DNA from: Lasioglossum baleicum
Taxonomy: Eukaryota > Arthropoda > Insecta > Hymenoptera > Halictidae
Assembly (NCBI RefSeq): GCF_051020765.1
Contig: NC_134932.1
Span: 9,176,001 to 9,240,000 of the forward strand
DNA: 64,000 nucleotides
Reading direction: 5' to 3'
Below are positions 21,274-32,900 of the stretch, one piece after another. The number at the start of each line of letters is the position of its first letter. Position 1 is the first letter of the stretch. Below the pieces are notes generated by a model. It worked only from the letters and a program-made list of their open reading frames with translations. It was not told the origin of the DNA and made no database searches. The translations under genes and the position numbers were made by a program.

Positions 21274-24200
21274 TTAAAAACTGTTCAAGGTACCCTTCGA
21301 GATTCCCGCGACGCATCTGGCTCGATCGGCATCATCGGACATGCCAAGATCATTGTACAGTCTCAGAGCGTCCTCCAAGTGAACGGTAGACACATCCAGC
21401 TTCGACTAATCGAATACACACACACACATGCGCGAGTGAATTATTAGATTGAATTTCAAGTCATTTCCGTAAAGGTATATCAATTTTATTTATCGAGAAA
21501 AAAATCGACGGTTAACGCTTTACCTACCGGAAGCCTAGTAATAAGATCCTCGATGAATTTATTGTATCGAAAAGGAGTTTATATCATTAAGTTATACGTA
21601 TAGCTAAAAACTATTAGATATCCACCGGTAGTTAATGCGTTAAACGATTATATATATGTGCACACCGTTGATTTGAAGTTGATTCCTCGACTTTCGCACG
21701 GCGACGGCTGGCTCAACACGAACCCCAACTATTTAATAGGAACCCGTCGCCTTCCGAGAGTGAGCTTATATTTATGTTTACGTTATGTTTAGTGTTTCTA
21801 TATGTTCTTTCTATCTTTTTCTTTGTTTGTACGATTGTACAGCTTTTTGTGAATAAGATATCTAGCGTAGCATCTTGTAGTGTTATTGATTCACTCGTAT
21901 ACCTGGCTCAAATAGTGCTCCCCCGTGTAGAAATTCGCGTCGGCGAGCTTATCGAAGAGCTTCAGCTCCTCGGCGATCTCTCGCAACATCCGCAAGTGAG
22001 TCTCCGTGTGAGCGCTGTCGTCCAGTTGCTGCGTCACGTAAATCGTTTCTATTTAGAATAGAATGGGTGGAAATTGCGATATTCGCCGATTTACCTCAGA
22101 CAATCTTGATTTACCTTATAGGCGAACGCTAGTTCCGTATGCGCGTTGCAAACACCCTCAGGATCAGCGGCTCTCTTCGCCAAAGCCAGCAGCTTCGAGA
22201 AGGTCTTCAACGCTTGCTTCACGTCGTTCACCGCCATGTAACATTTCCCTAGCTCGTGCAGCGTCTCGTTCAGATATTCCGTGTCCCCAGCTGAGTTTTC
22301 GGTATTCGATTAATCATCGAGCTATCTCTCGCATTATGTCGCAATCCCGGCAAGAACAATGGCACAACTCAAAAAACAAAGATTTTTAAGTTGGCACAGT
22401 GATATCGTGTTGGAACGAAACTTCGTAGCGTTTGCAAATTAAAATTTCAAGATGAAGTCAAGATATTTATTCACAGGTTTATTAATAAATGACAAAAAGC
22501 AATAGAACAGAATGGAAAATGTGTTATTGAATGAATCTCTGTGAATAAATCCCTTAATTTTGTCATTGACTTTTAATTTAAGGTCTCGTTTTTGAGCTAG
22601 TTCATACCTGTAGTGGCAGGAACAGTGTCAATTTAGTCTGTACTATGTCGATGGACATTTTATAATTCTCTTAAAATCGTCATTGTGAGAATACTGCATT
22701 TCTTAGTTATGTCACTATTCTTGCCGAGATGCAATATGAAGATTGAACAGGACCTACCATCAGTTGCTCTCTTGAGAGCTTCGAGACAGAATTTCAGTGC
22801 CAACTCGGGATTCTGCTGTCGATCCGTCCTCGCAAGAATCAGCAGAGCTTTGTATAATATGATGTTGCACTCCCTGAAGATCGAGCCTTGTTTCTCGCCG
22901 AGTTTCTTCGAGGCGTTCCACGTTTTATTCTTGGAAGCATCGCGCGCCTCGTTCAGGTAATCCAAAGCTTCTCTTGGATTCTGCACTATAATCGTTTGTC
23001 ATTTATTTTCTTCTCTAGATTTTCAAGAATTCAGTGCCTGCATTTGGCTAATGTGCTACTAACATTCGTGAAAGAGAAATCGACCGTACAGATATCGAAT
23101 CAGAGTAATCGTCTGACGATTATCGTCTTCGACGAGCTCCGCAGCCGAAAGGGCTGCGTAGTAGAGACGCTCAGCGATCCACCACCATTCCCAAGTTTGC
23201 CCCTGGAAGAACAATGCAGTGTCCAAGAGCGATATCGCTCGAGCTACGTAATCGTCTAAAAATGAACACCACAAAATAATTATACTCTGTATGTACAGTG
23301 TACTCCCATTAACCCCTTGCCCTACGATTTATTTTACGGTTTCAGTGATTACAACTTTCTTTGTAGTTCGTAATTTCCTGAAAAAGGAGAAAATTTATGT
23401 CTACTGTGTATGCCCACATGTTCTCCAATAACTATACATTAACAAAACCAAAATAGAATTTAATCTCGGTTTAAAGGAGATTAATAGCATACACAGTTAT
23501 TAGAGTCTGTTCAGAATCTTCAAGGCAAGGGGTTAATATATGATGTGAAAACTAATTTTTTCAGGAAATGTTTGTTAGTTCTAATCTTATGATTTAATGT
23601 GTGTGAAGAAAGGGTGGCGCTTTTTTTACACCTCTGTAAATACGTTCATAGGTTAGTAAAGACTACAACATATTCAAATCTGAACAATATTCGAAACATT
23701 ATTCCAAAGAGTGTGCCATTTCGCGTGAAATGACATATGATAGTGTCGGGTAATTTCAATGAAAGACGATGTACACTTCCTTGCCGCCTTCTCGAACCCG
23801 ATCAGCCCTTCCTGCAGCCGATCTAGGAAGTCCTTTTCGTCCCTTAAAGATGGTTTCTTCCATAACAGGGCACCTGCCGAAGACACGGAAATTTTTTCGT
23901 CGAGATCCAACAGCTCTTTCAGCTGGAGGGCCGCGCTTTGAAAATCTCGCTCCAAGAGCTCGAGCATAATCGCTTCGTGATACGGTATGCGGCATCTGTT
24001 CGGTAAATTGTTGATGAACTTATTAGATGAAAGGGTAAGTTTCGGTTAGTAGTCGGTTCAGAATGTATTTGATATATTTATTGAAAAGAGTTCTAGCTGT
24101 AGAGCGACGAGGACCTTCTGACTTGGGCAGGACTTAAATCCGGCAACGCGGTCTTCAATTCAGCCATAACCTTCTTCACTTCGTACCATTCTGCTTGGGG

Positions 24201-24338
24201 CAGAGTTTTCAGATTCGGCGGGTACACGATGCGGACGCTTTTTCTGCTGCTCGAATTGGTCGAGCACTCATTGTAATCGTCTTTCTTCAGAACTTCCACG
24301 ACATCGTACTTCTTAAATTGACGGCTTCCGGCGGACAT
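21274..24338 (-). CDS. TTC29: Tetratricopeptide repeat protein 29 (TTC29)-like, 432 aa
   Basis: Seven exons on the minus strand: 24338-24115, 23995-23775, 23255-23064, 22985-22758, 22290-22115, 22028-21903, 21405-21274. All phases agree. TTC29 is a TPR protein of the sperm flagellum/axoneme in mammals, linked to intraflagellar transport. The match rests on the N-terminal block LLWKKPSLRDEKDFLDRLQE, resembling the FWTQKP...EKL..LNDCL segment I recall from vertebrate TTC29, and on successive TPR helices: REALDYLNEARDASKNKTW, LNETLHELGKCYMAVNDVKQ, VCNAHTELAFAYKQLDD and FDKLADANFYTGEHYL. Length is slightly below human (475 aa). The start ATG is the first of the exon and is followed by a basic, Ser-rich leader. 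The donor after exon 2 (AAGT|GTACAT) is weak but is required by phase and alignment length. A general TPR assignment is firm; the TTC29 orthology is likely. Confidence 0.8.
23309..23536. repeat. TTAA-type MITE (family F4), copy a, in TTC29 intron 2
   Basis: Begins TTAACCCCTTGCCCTACGA and ends CAAGGCAAGGGGTTAA, an inverted terminus flanked by TTAA, the target-site signature of piggyBac-like elements. About 228 bp, no coding capacity. Related copies at 53972-54411 and 55491-55715. Confidence 0.8.
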
Positions 24339-24604
24339 CTTGCTGAACTTATCGAATAACGCGACGTTCGGAGTATGTAAATATCGAGTACACTTTCCTT
24401 CTTTTATTTTTTCATTGTTTTTGAAACAATACTTCTACTGATTACTCAACACGAGATTAAAATTAAACCTTGAGACAAAAATGGGCCCAGTAGTACTACG
24501 TTGTTATTTGTGTAAATATTTCTGAATTGGAACAAAGGGATTGATAGTTCAAGGTTCAACTTGTTTGTAAAACGGTACTCTACCGAATCTAAATATCTAT
24601 ACAG

Positions 24605-25996
24605 TTTAGCTACAGGTGAGAGAAAATTTAAGGGGTGACAGGGTAACAGTTAAAAATCTGCCCAAAATGCGGCAACTTTTCAACAGAGGTGCATGTTGCG
24701 TACAGCTTGTCAAATCTAGCTGTGCGGCTGAATGTCCCCCGCAAGGGGAAATGAGTGCGGTCTTTGTTTTCTTCTGCGCATCCTGTTTTCAACCGCACAG
24801 CTACATTTGACAAGCTGTACGTCACACAAGCGCGCGACAGTCTCGTATCAAGTGACAAATGCATGCATACCTTGGTTCTCATTTGGGGCCCCAGCAAGGT
24901 GAAAATGTTTAAAAAATCGTTGGACCTACTACCATTGAACCTACCTACTCGTTAAAATCCACAAGGGCATTTCTAATATCCGCCCTATGGAATTATCGAG
25001 TAGAAGGGGTCAATGCACTTTCACTTTTAAATTGTTCTCACACATATCCACAAATCCTTATCCTGCACTATAATTGTTCATAACACCGTACTTAACACAC
25101 TGGAACAAACCACACATATGCTCTAGCACTATTTACAACATCATACACACGCACTACGAGTTTACAGAGAGTAGAAGTTTACTGAGGGGAATGAGGGGAA
25201 TGTAAAGAACTGGTAATTCTTTAATGTTGAAACACTGCACTTTATTGAACTTGATATACATACGTCGCGAGACTCGCTCGCAGACGGAACGGACAACTTG
25301 AGGTCGTGTGATTTCTGCGAACGGAAATCTTCGACGCGTGCGAGAAGAATCATCCGTACAAGCTAGCATCCGTATGCACACTGATTCAAGACAGCTGATG
25401 TGATCAATGGCACACACATGAGATATTTCGCGGTCACAGATAAAATGAGAAAGAATCGCGAAATTAGTGAAAACAGGATAGACAATGTATTGGTATAGCA
25501 ACGCGCGATATTTGGGCGGTAGTTTGCTGTAGATCTTCGTCTGTTTTATCGATCTGGCATCGACCTCATCAGCTGTCTTGAATCAGTGTGTATACGGATG
25601 CATACGGATGCTAGCTTGTACGGACGATTCTTCTCGCACGATAAAACCGACCCCTTCTACTCGATAATTCCATAGGGCAGATATTAGAAATGCCCTTGTG
25701 GTTTTAACGAGTAGGTAGGTTCAATGTCGTCCAACGATTTTTTAAACATTTTCACCTCGCTGGGGCCCCAAATGAGAACCAAGGTATGCATGCATTTGTC
25801 ACTTGATACGAGACTGTCGCGCGCCTGTGTGACGTACGCAACGTGCACCTCTGTTGAAAAGTTGCCGCATTTTGGGCAGATTTTTAACTGTTAATAACTA
25901 AATAACGAAGCCGAAATCGCAATTTTTTTATTCTTCATTTTTGTCGTATATTATCGTCGAGAACCACCCCTTAAATTTTCTCCCACGTGTAGCTAA
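24605..25996. mobile_element. Large foldback element with long inverted arms, about 1.4 kb
   Basis: Termini are TTTAGCTACAGGTGAGAGAAA at the left and the inverted TTTCTCCCACGTGTAGCTAAA at the right. The left arm (about 24605-25011) and right arm (about 25648-25996) are inverted copies sharing CTGCCCAAAATGCGGCAAC, CTTGGTTCTCATTTGGGGCC and CGAGTAGAAGGGGTC. A second pair of inner arms (25337-25400 and 25565-25645) contains GTACAAGCTAGCATCCGTAT. The arms are unequal: the left one carries a 113-bp insertion (24704-24816) and a further ~325 bp (25012-25336) missing from the right, while the right has ~90 extra bases near 25895-25965. No transposase frame is seen, so it is non-autonomous. It lies between TTC29 and CYP4G. 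Confidence 0.8.
24704..24816. repeat. 113-bp MITE inserted in the left arm of the foldback element, GTAC target duplication
   Basis: Starts AGCTTGTCAAATCTAGCTGT and ends ACAGCTACATTTGACAAGCT, an inverted pair. It is flanked on both sides by GTAC (24700-24703 and 24817-24820). The right arm of the host element reads TGCGTACGTCAC at the corresponding place, that is, the uninterrupted site with one GTAC. This gives direct evidence for insertion with a 4-bp duplication. Confidence 0.85.
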
Positions 25997-26296
25997 ACAC
26001 CCTTTATAATCAAGCAACCGAGGTGATGGGTATTAACACGATAATTCTATACGCAATATAGATTTCGCAGCTGAAAGCTTGCATAATTTATTGCACGAGA
26101 TAAATATCAGCGTAAGTAATTACAATATTAAACGTTATGTAACCTTGGTGAATATACTTACAACATTTACATACAATCATATACGGCACGAAACGGAAAA
26201 CCTTTCGATTTTCCGTCAAGATGTTGTTACTGGTCTGTGTGTCATTACCGTAAATCTTTCAAACAATTTTTTTCTTTGAGCTTGTAATAGACATTA

Positions 26297-26345
<49 letters not shown>
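26297..26345. repeat. (AAT)n microsatellite
   Basis: About sixteen uninterrupted trinucleotide copies immediately downstream of the CYP4G stop codon, probably inside or just beyond its 3' untranslated region. Confidence 0.95.
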
Positions 26346-26346
<1 letters not shown>

Positions 26347-26376
26347 GTTTCCTATAATAAAATTTCCCTAAGACTT

Positions 26377-29300
26377 TTAAGCGGTCGCGGCTACCGTTTT
26401 CCTCGGCTCGAGCCTGACCTTGAATCCTTCGGCTCTCTTCAGGATGATGTCGGCCTGTAGTCTGAAATCGGACTCCTTCAGGTCGGACCTAACGCGGAAG
26501 TTCCTCAGGATGGTCGAGAGGACGATCTTCAGCTTGAGCATCGCGTATTTACGTCCGACGCAGGATCGTGGTCCAGCGGAGAACGGAACGAACGCGTAGT
26601 AATGGCGGTTCGCCGTGTTCTCCGGCAGGAAGTTGTCAGGATTGAAGGTGTCCGGGTTCGGGTAGAAATTTTCATCACGGTGCATCCTGATCGTGGCGAC
26701 CACCACTGTGCAGCCAGCTGGTATGGTATAGTCTCCGGATGCTGAAACCGCAAATGAAATGTTTCGGATCGATTATCAAGCTCCGTATGTATTAAAACGA
26801 ACGCCAGTCTTTTACCATCTAGAATAAGTTTTACAAAATGTTGTTCTATGATCTTTTGCGATTTTTCAGACAACTGAAAGATCCCATCCTCGTAGAATTT
26901 CTGTTTTCTGTACCGCACAAAAAATGTTGAAAAAAGCGAAAATACTATTTCGGTCGAGCACGAACGACTTAAAACAATATAATATAAAATATAATAATAA
27001 ACGAACCGAGTTTCAGGTCTGTCTTGATCTCGCGGGCAATGATGGGCACAGGTGGGTACATGCGAAGGGTTTCCAGAAGGCAACGCTCGAGGTACTTCAT
27101 TTCCAAGGTGTCCTGGAAGGTGGCCGGCCTGTCGCTGTCGCCGAAGATCTCGTCCAGCTCTTGGATCACTTTCTCTTGGATCTCTGGATGGCAACCCATC
27201 ATCGAGAGGAAGAAGCTAGATCCGGCAGCGGTCGTGTCGTGTCCCTAAATGACACACGATTCGTTCATTTGTCCTCGTTTCACCTCGAAACATGAATCTC
27301 ACAAAATCTCACTTCGAACATGATGGTGTCCACTTGTTCCTTGACTTCTTGCTCGGAGAGCACCACACCGTTTTGTCCAGCCTCCATCAGGAGGTCGAGG
27401 AAAGCCTGCCTCTTCTTCTCACCGACATCGTCGTCGACGTCCAAATCGTCCTTCAAGCCGGCAGACTGACCAAACGATACACCCTCAACGGCAATCGTGT
27501 TGCCGGCCTACAAAGCGTTATCAACTTCTGGTTTGTCTGTGTTTTCTATCGGATACTTCTGCAGAATTGCGTACGGGTTAACCACTGACCTTCTGCGAAC
27601 TGGTGTCGATCAGATTGCGCTTGCCGCTCTTGAACTCCTCTTTCTTACGTTGGATCACCTTCTTCGTCAAGCCGTGGATGATCTCGAGCAGCTTGATCTG
27701 GTCCTTGCCGTATTTGGTCAGGTTGAACAGCCAGTCCGGCCTGAGCCAAATCTTTGTGTGTCGCAGGTGAAGGATGTCGCACATCCTACGCGATTAAATT
27801 GATCGATTAATTGTCTCAAGGGGTTTTTTTCCAGGATTGCAAGGGTGCGGGATGCTCCTTCTCATTTCGCAAAGATGGAGTTTTATGTAGTCAAAAGTAG
27901 GGCTGTTGCTTTTCCGAAGATTCGAAGTGTCCGAAGTTTCGAAGTCTTCAAATCGTACGAAGTTGTACTGATATAAACATTACGTGTCATAAATTATTGG
28001 GGTATTTGTTTAAAATGCCCGACTTCAATCTTTTAGCTGTGGTGGCGTACTTTTTTCGAAATGTAGGAGTGTCCAATCACTTTTTACAATCACGAAATTT
28101 CGAAGTTCAAAGCTTCGAAACTCCGTTTCTCTTTTAATCTATATCTATATAATAAAAATCAAATGCTGTTCGTTGGTCACGACATCACGGGAGAACGGCT
28201 GGTCTTCTAATAATTTACGAATCTTCAGTTCGAAGCTTCAAAATCTTCGACCTTCGAAGTAAAGTATTAGCCCAAGTCAACAGCGCTGGGTAAAAGATCA
28301 ATCTAGACTGCAGTCGCCCTCAAAAGTCCTATTTTTACGTTTACGAGGCATAATTTGCATTAGCTGTCGCAGTTTTATGAAAATAGTGTCTACATGCCGT
28401 AGCTTTATGACAGCTACGTGCTGCCGAGTAATGCAAACTACTCCTCGTAAAAGTAAAAACAGTACTTTTAAGGGCGACTGCCCTCTTTTATCTAGCGCTT
28501 TTGACTATTGAAAACCCCCATCTTTGCACCCTTGCAATCCTGGAAACGAAACTAACCCCCTTAAGGGTGGGAAACACGGCGAGCAGATGGAGCGGGCCGA
28601 TTATCTTTGATTAATAAAGTACGACGCTCGTTCGCCACGTTTGCACCGTACGATTGCATCTCGAAACGGTCTCTGTCTCCAGCGCGCGGAAAAATGCACC
28701 CGCCACGCCGCGTGTTCTAGTTGTTACACAACGCGTTAGATAGTATATACGCGGTGTATCATACTCGGCCACGCGAACTATTAACGAACCGACTTTCTCC
28801 GAAGGAAGAAAGCGTTTGCGTAAGCCGTCAGGAGAGACAGAAATACATACTTCATCACGGCCATCGCGTATTCGAAACCGCTTTTGTCTTGGGTGCTCTT
28901 CGAGACGCCCATTGCAGTCTCGAGCAGGATCTCAACAGTCAGCTCAGACATGTAATTGTGACAGTCGAACTCCTTTCCACCCTCTTGGCGCATCTTCTCG
29001 ACGACCGCGCGCGAGTTTGCGTTGAACAAGTCGATGAAGCTCTTGAGGACGTTCAAGTGGAAGGTCGGGGCGATCAGCTTGCGGTGGGCACGCCATTTCG
29101 GACCTGCAATTCCCGGCCACGATGTATCAATGAAAATTTCTGTGGTTTTGAAAATTGAAAAAATAGAAGATCTTCGAAGCAGTGGCGGACAAAACGGCCG
29201 CGTGGGGCCCCGGGATACCATAGAGGCCCGAATTTCGCAGCATTCATTTTTCTTACTTTTCTTTTTTGTTGATAAGCTTATGAGAGTTTTCTTGTAACTT

Positions 29301-31590
29301 CTATTTCTAACTTGAGTCTGAAGGCTCCAAAATTTTTACCGCTTGGGGCCTACACTTAATTTGATCCGCCACTGCTTCAAAGAAATTAAAGAAAGTGGTA
29401 TAATTGAACATTCGAACGCAAAAGTTATGGCGATACGAGACGGAGGGTAGGGAGTTGTGTCGGACTGTCCTGTCAAACGGTATATCACGCGTCGTTCGAA
29501 TGACCGAGGAGACACGCAGGAGAAAACGCACTTCCTGCGAGAGAGAAAGAAAAGGGAGAAAATGACAACCAGCTAGGCGGCTAGCTGTAAGAAGGGGAGG
29601 GATCGTCTATTAAGTAACCGGTAATTCGCGACCGGCTGATGCTGGTTTGCGATGCTAATTTCCCGAGAATGAATTCTTACTGAATACAGAAGGATTCTTA
29701 TCGATGCCTTTTAACTGTTAATGTCTAATATGTGTCTATAATGTTTCATTATCTTGGATGGGGGTGTGTCGACTCCGTTTCGGATCCTTCGGGGAACCTG
29801 ATGACGGATGATGAAAGTTTGGCGCCAACCGATGCACGCGTGCCTATTTCAACGGTTACATGTCGCCGATCCCCGTTACGTGGACGATTAAAGTGGAAAA
29901 AAAAGGATATCTCGACCGGGCGAGAAAGTGACGATAACACGGTGTGCACCCGAGATCAATAGACCGAGTCTAATGCCGCTGGGTCACCGTGCGAGATTCG
30001 GAAGAATTATCGCGCAGAAAACTAATTTTCACGTTACTGCTCTTTCCGAAGTAAAAATGGAAAAGAATGACAGAGGAAAAAATCATATGTAATAATACAC
30101 ACCCACCAGGTGCAAATGCAGTTCATTCATTTAATGCATCCCAATTTGTTTGTTAAACCAATCGATCCTTTTATTATCTTACGTATAAAAGTACTAACCC
30201 AAGTTAGAACGTATTATGACATATGATTTTTTCCTCTAACATTTTTTCTACTTTTAATTAAACAAGAGCAGTAACTGGATCGTCCCAGTTCCCAGGATCA
30301 CCCTGTATAATCTATTCTATTTTTCTTTTGCGAGACAGTCCTCACGGTTCACGGAGAAATTGGTCGTGGACGACTGGCAAACATCGTTAGAAAGTTAAGT
30401 AATAGCAAACGCCGCGCGATCACGACAGCCACACGTTAATCCTGCACGTCCGGCAAGCAAAAAGGGGATTCGAACCGGAAGCTATCTTCGCGTCGAGAGC
30501 AGAGTGTAGAGGTCGCGAGGATTTATGGGGAAGTTTGTAAGAGGAAACTTACCGGTAGAGATCAGGAGACCGTTTCCAAGCCAGGGTTTGAAGAACCTGT
30601 ATTCGGCCGATTTGTCGATGTACACGTGACTGGAGAGGATCACCTCGACGTCCCTTGGGTCCGTCAAGAAAACCACCAACTTCGGTCCAAACCACAACCT
30701 GACCACGCTTTTGAACTCGTGCGACTTCTCGTAGACCTTCTGGAAGATCGCTGAGAGTCGCGAAAAAATGGGAGACACCGGTTAGCTTCTGTCTCCTGGC
30801 TCGATTTACGTAACTCCGAACGTACACCGCGCCGATTCAACCGAGGTGTTATCGTTAAACGCCTTTCTTCTTGCAAGACTTTCTTCGCCGAGTCGCGGAT
30901 GTCGTAGATCGCGATTTAGACTTTCTAAAGATAATTCTACGTATGGTCGCATTCGAAACAACGAATTCAACTGGTAGTTGGAACATTCCGCGCGTTCTGC
31001 TCGTAATCGGAAAGAAATAGAAACAAAACAGAGAATATCGGAAGTTTAAGAAAGAACTATACAGCTCCGTTTGAATCGTGCCCGTATGAAACTTTTCTGT
31101 TGGTTCGAAGATTTAAAAAGGTATTAATTCTTTGGACTCGAAGCAATTATAATTCCAAAATCAAGACATTTCTTTCAACCCAGATCATTCTCATTCTATG
31201 TAATCTGTTTTAGATTGTGCACATCGAATCAAACCCGTTTTCTCATGCAACAGTTGAGCTTTTAACAATTTATAGAATACAGACCAATTTAATTTTCACC
31301 ATTCGAGTGCTAAGGGTTAAAGGTTTCCGATAGTAAAGCGCTGAGTTCGGTGGCGACTCACCATCGGGACTGCCGAACAGCTCGAGAGCATTGCCAACGA
31401 GTGGCAAAGCGGGAGGACCAGGCAATTTCTCGCCCAAATCGATCATGTGACGCCTGGATATGCGGAAGTAGATGAGGTATAGTACGACTGCAGGGATCAG
31501 AAGGGACAGGAAGACAGTGGTCGCGGAAAGACCAGTGGCCGAGGCGGCCGCGATCGATCCGACGACTACTTCCGGTCCAGCAGCAGACAT
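26377..31590 (-). CDS. CYP4G: Cytochrome P450 of the CYP4G subfamily, 557 aa
   Basis: Seven exons on the minus strand: 31590-31362, 30750-30553, 29103-28851, 27785-27590, 27507-27313, 27244-27007, 26741-26377. All phases agree. CYP4G enzymes are insect-specific oxidative decarbonylases in oenocytes that make cuticular hydrocarbons from aldehydes, in the endoplasmic reticulum with P450 reductase. Visible landmarks are the N-terminal membrane anchor (about 20-45), the LPGPPALPLVGNA proline hinge, I-helix GHDTTAAGS (358-366), ExxR at Glu415-Arg418, and the haem loop FSAGPRSCVG with ligand Cys497. The acidic insertion at about 293-345 (GLKDDLDVDDDVGEKKRQ) is the extra segment that distinguishes CYP4G from other CYP4 proteins. 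Length is normal. The donor of exon 6 is weak (GTTCGT). Introns host repeat elements, including a nested pair in intron 3. Subfamily assignment is confident; the member number cannot be given. Confidence 0.95.
27817..28567. repeat. Palindromic MITE (family F7), copy B, carrying a nested F1 element
   Basis: The left end TCCAGGATTGCAAGGGTGC is mirrored by GCACCCTTGCAATCCTGG at the right. The inner part has GCCCTCAAAAGTCCTATTTTT inverted against AGTACTTTTAAGGGCGACTGC. An F1 element (27899-28273) interrupts the left arm. Located in CYP4G intron 3. Confidence 0.75.
27899..28273. repeat. TTCGAAG-rich MITE (family F1), copy 2, nested in F7 copy B
   Basis: Starts AGGGCTGTTGCTTTTCCGAAG and ends CTTCGAAGTAAAGTATTAGCC, homologous to the K2P-intron copy. 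An internal piece at about 28137-28205 (TATATAATAAAAATCAAATG then CATCACGGGAGAACGGCTGG) resembles the 5' end I associate with insect Helitron-like elements, so a third element may be inserted here; this last point is tentative. Confidence 0.65.
30050..30262. repeat. Palindromic MITE-like element in CYP4G intron 2
   Basis: AGTAAAAATGGAAAAGAATG and GAGGAAAAAATCATATG on the left are mirrored by CATATGATTTTTTCCTC and TTTTTCTACTTTT on the right. About 210 bp, no coding capacity. A CACCCTGTATAAT terminus follows at about 30300. Confidence 0.6.
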
Positions 31591-31893
31591 ATTTCACGCG
31601 TTTCTGTAAGCAAAGCGAATATATCGCATCGTGATTCATGTTCTCTCGATCGACGTAGGTTCCTGTCGTTTCGGTCTTGGCAAAATAGGGTAGGTAAAAC
31701 AGGGTTGTGAAAGAGTGTGTGAAACACAAGGAAACTAATCAACAGTTTAACCGTTTAGTGTTCCAGTTAATAGATTAAATTTAACAAAAAATATCCATCG
31801 TGCTTGTAAGTTTAAGAACTTTCAAGTTGAGACCTAAGTTGATCGGCAATTATAGCAATAATCAAAATAAAGTGAAAACATTTCAGTCAACGA

Positions 31894-32112
31894 TTAACAC
31901 TGAACCTACCACCACCGGTTAAAATGCCCTATTGCAGATTTTTGATTTTACAATTATTGAAATAATAAAAATTATTGTATAGGTATCTTTAGTAGAGCGC
32001 GTGTTACAATAGGAGTCGCACAAAGTCTAAATAAAATGAATCTTATCTATTTTCTATAAGGGAACATGTGTGTGTACCAGTTAATTTTAAGACTCGGTAG
32101 GTTTAGTGTTAA
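31894..32112. repeat. TTAA-type MITE (family F3), copy a
   Basis: TTAACACTGAACCTACCACC at the left and CTCGGTAGGTTTAGTGTTAA at the right form inverted termini bounded by TTAA, the piggyBac-like signature. About 219 bp. Confidence 0.8.
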
Positions 32113-32642
32113 TAGCGAGCGATAATGTCACTTGGCAGTTTCACAAGCACTTCGGAGAGTCCTGGGGACGGAGAGTCGTCGGGAATAGTAGCACAGTGTC
32201 GTATCAGTAGCACGGGTCACGGGTCACCAGACTAATGGGAAAAGAGAATCGAGGATCGGCCACCCACCTATCTTTTGCACCACTAATACGATGGGTTCTG
32301 TTCGAAGAACCACCACCGGACTGGTCGAACGACTTAGCGCGATACCTTTTATAACCAGGCCTTTCTACAGCCACCCCTACTTAGAAGTCCGTGACGTTAA
32401 TTAATAGCTGCTACATGCTTCTATTGGAATTGATAATTATCCCGCGACCGAGCTCGTGTGCTCCTCGATTCCTCCCCCTTCTTTCATTCGTCGTCACGTT
32501 CCCTTGTCCCCCGAATTTCGCGATTCTTTTCTCGTGTTTCCGACACGATCGTATCGGCTAATCCCATTAACCCCGTCACGAACATGGCGATTTAGTTCCC
32601 GGGACGCGATCGTACGTTCTCTGCCTCTTGCAAATAAAGTTT

Positions 32643-32900
32643 GTTAATGCTAAACCTATCGAGGTTTGAAAGTAGTCGATATGGTGCCTTATAAAAATAA
32701 CAAGATTCAATTTATTTGAACTTTGTATACATTAAGTACTTGTGCGAGGAAGTACTGAATGAATCTTTCTCGTCGATAACGAAATTGAAATCGTTCCCAA
32801 TCCAAGGTGATGCTTCTCTACTTCTTCGAACTTGTTGAGATTATAAAAATATTTGCAATCTATGCAATCTATGCGATAATCATATTTGCAATGAATGCAT
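32643..32900. repeat. Partial F3 MITE
   Basis: Begins TTAATGCTAAACCTATCGAGG and continues with ATAACAAGATTCAATTTATTTG, matching the AACAAGACTCTATTTATTTA part of other F3 copies. No right terminus was found; the end coordinate is approximate. Confidence 0.5.
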
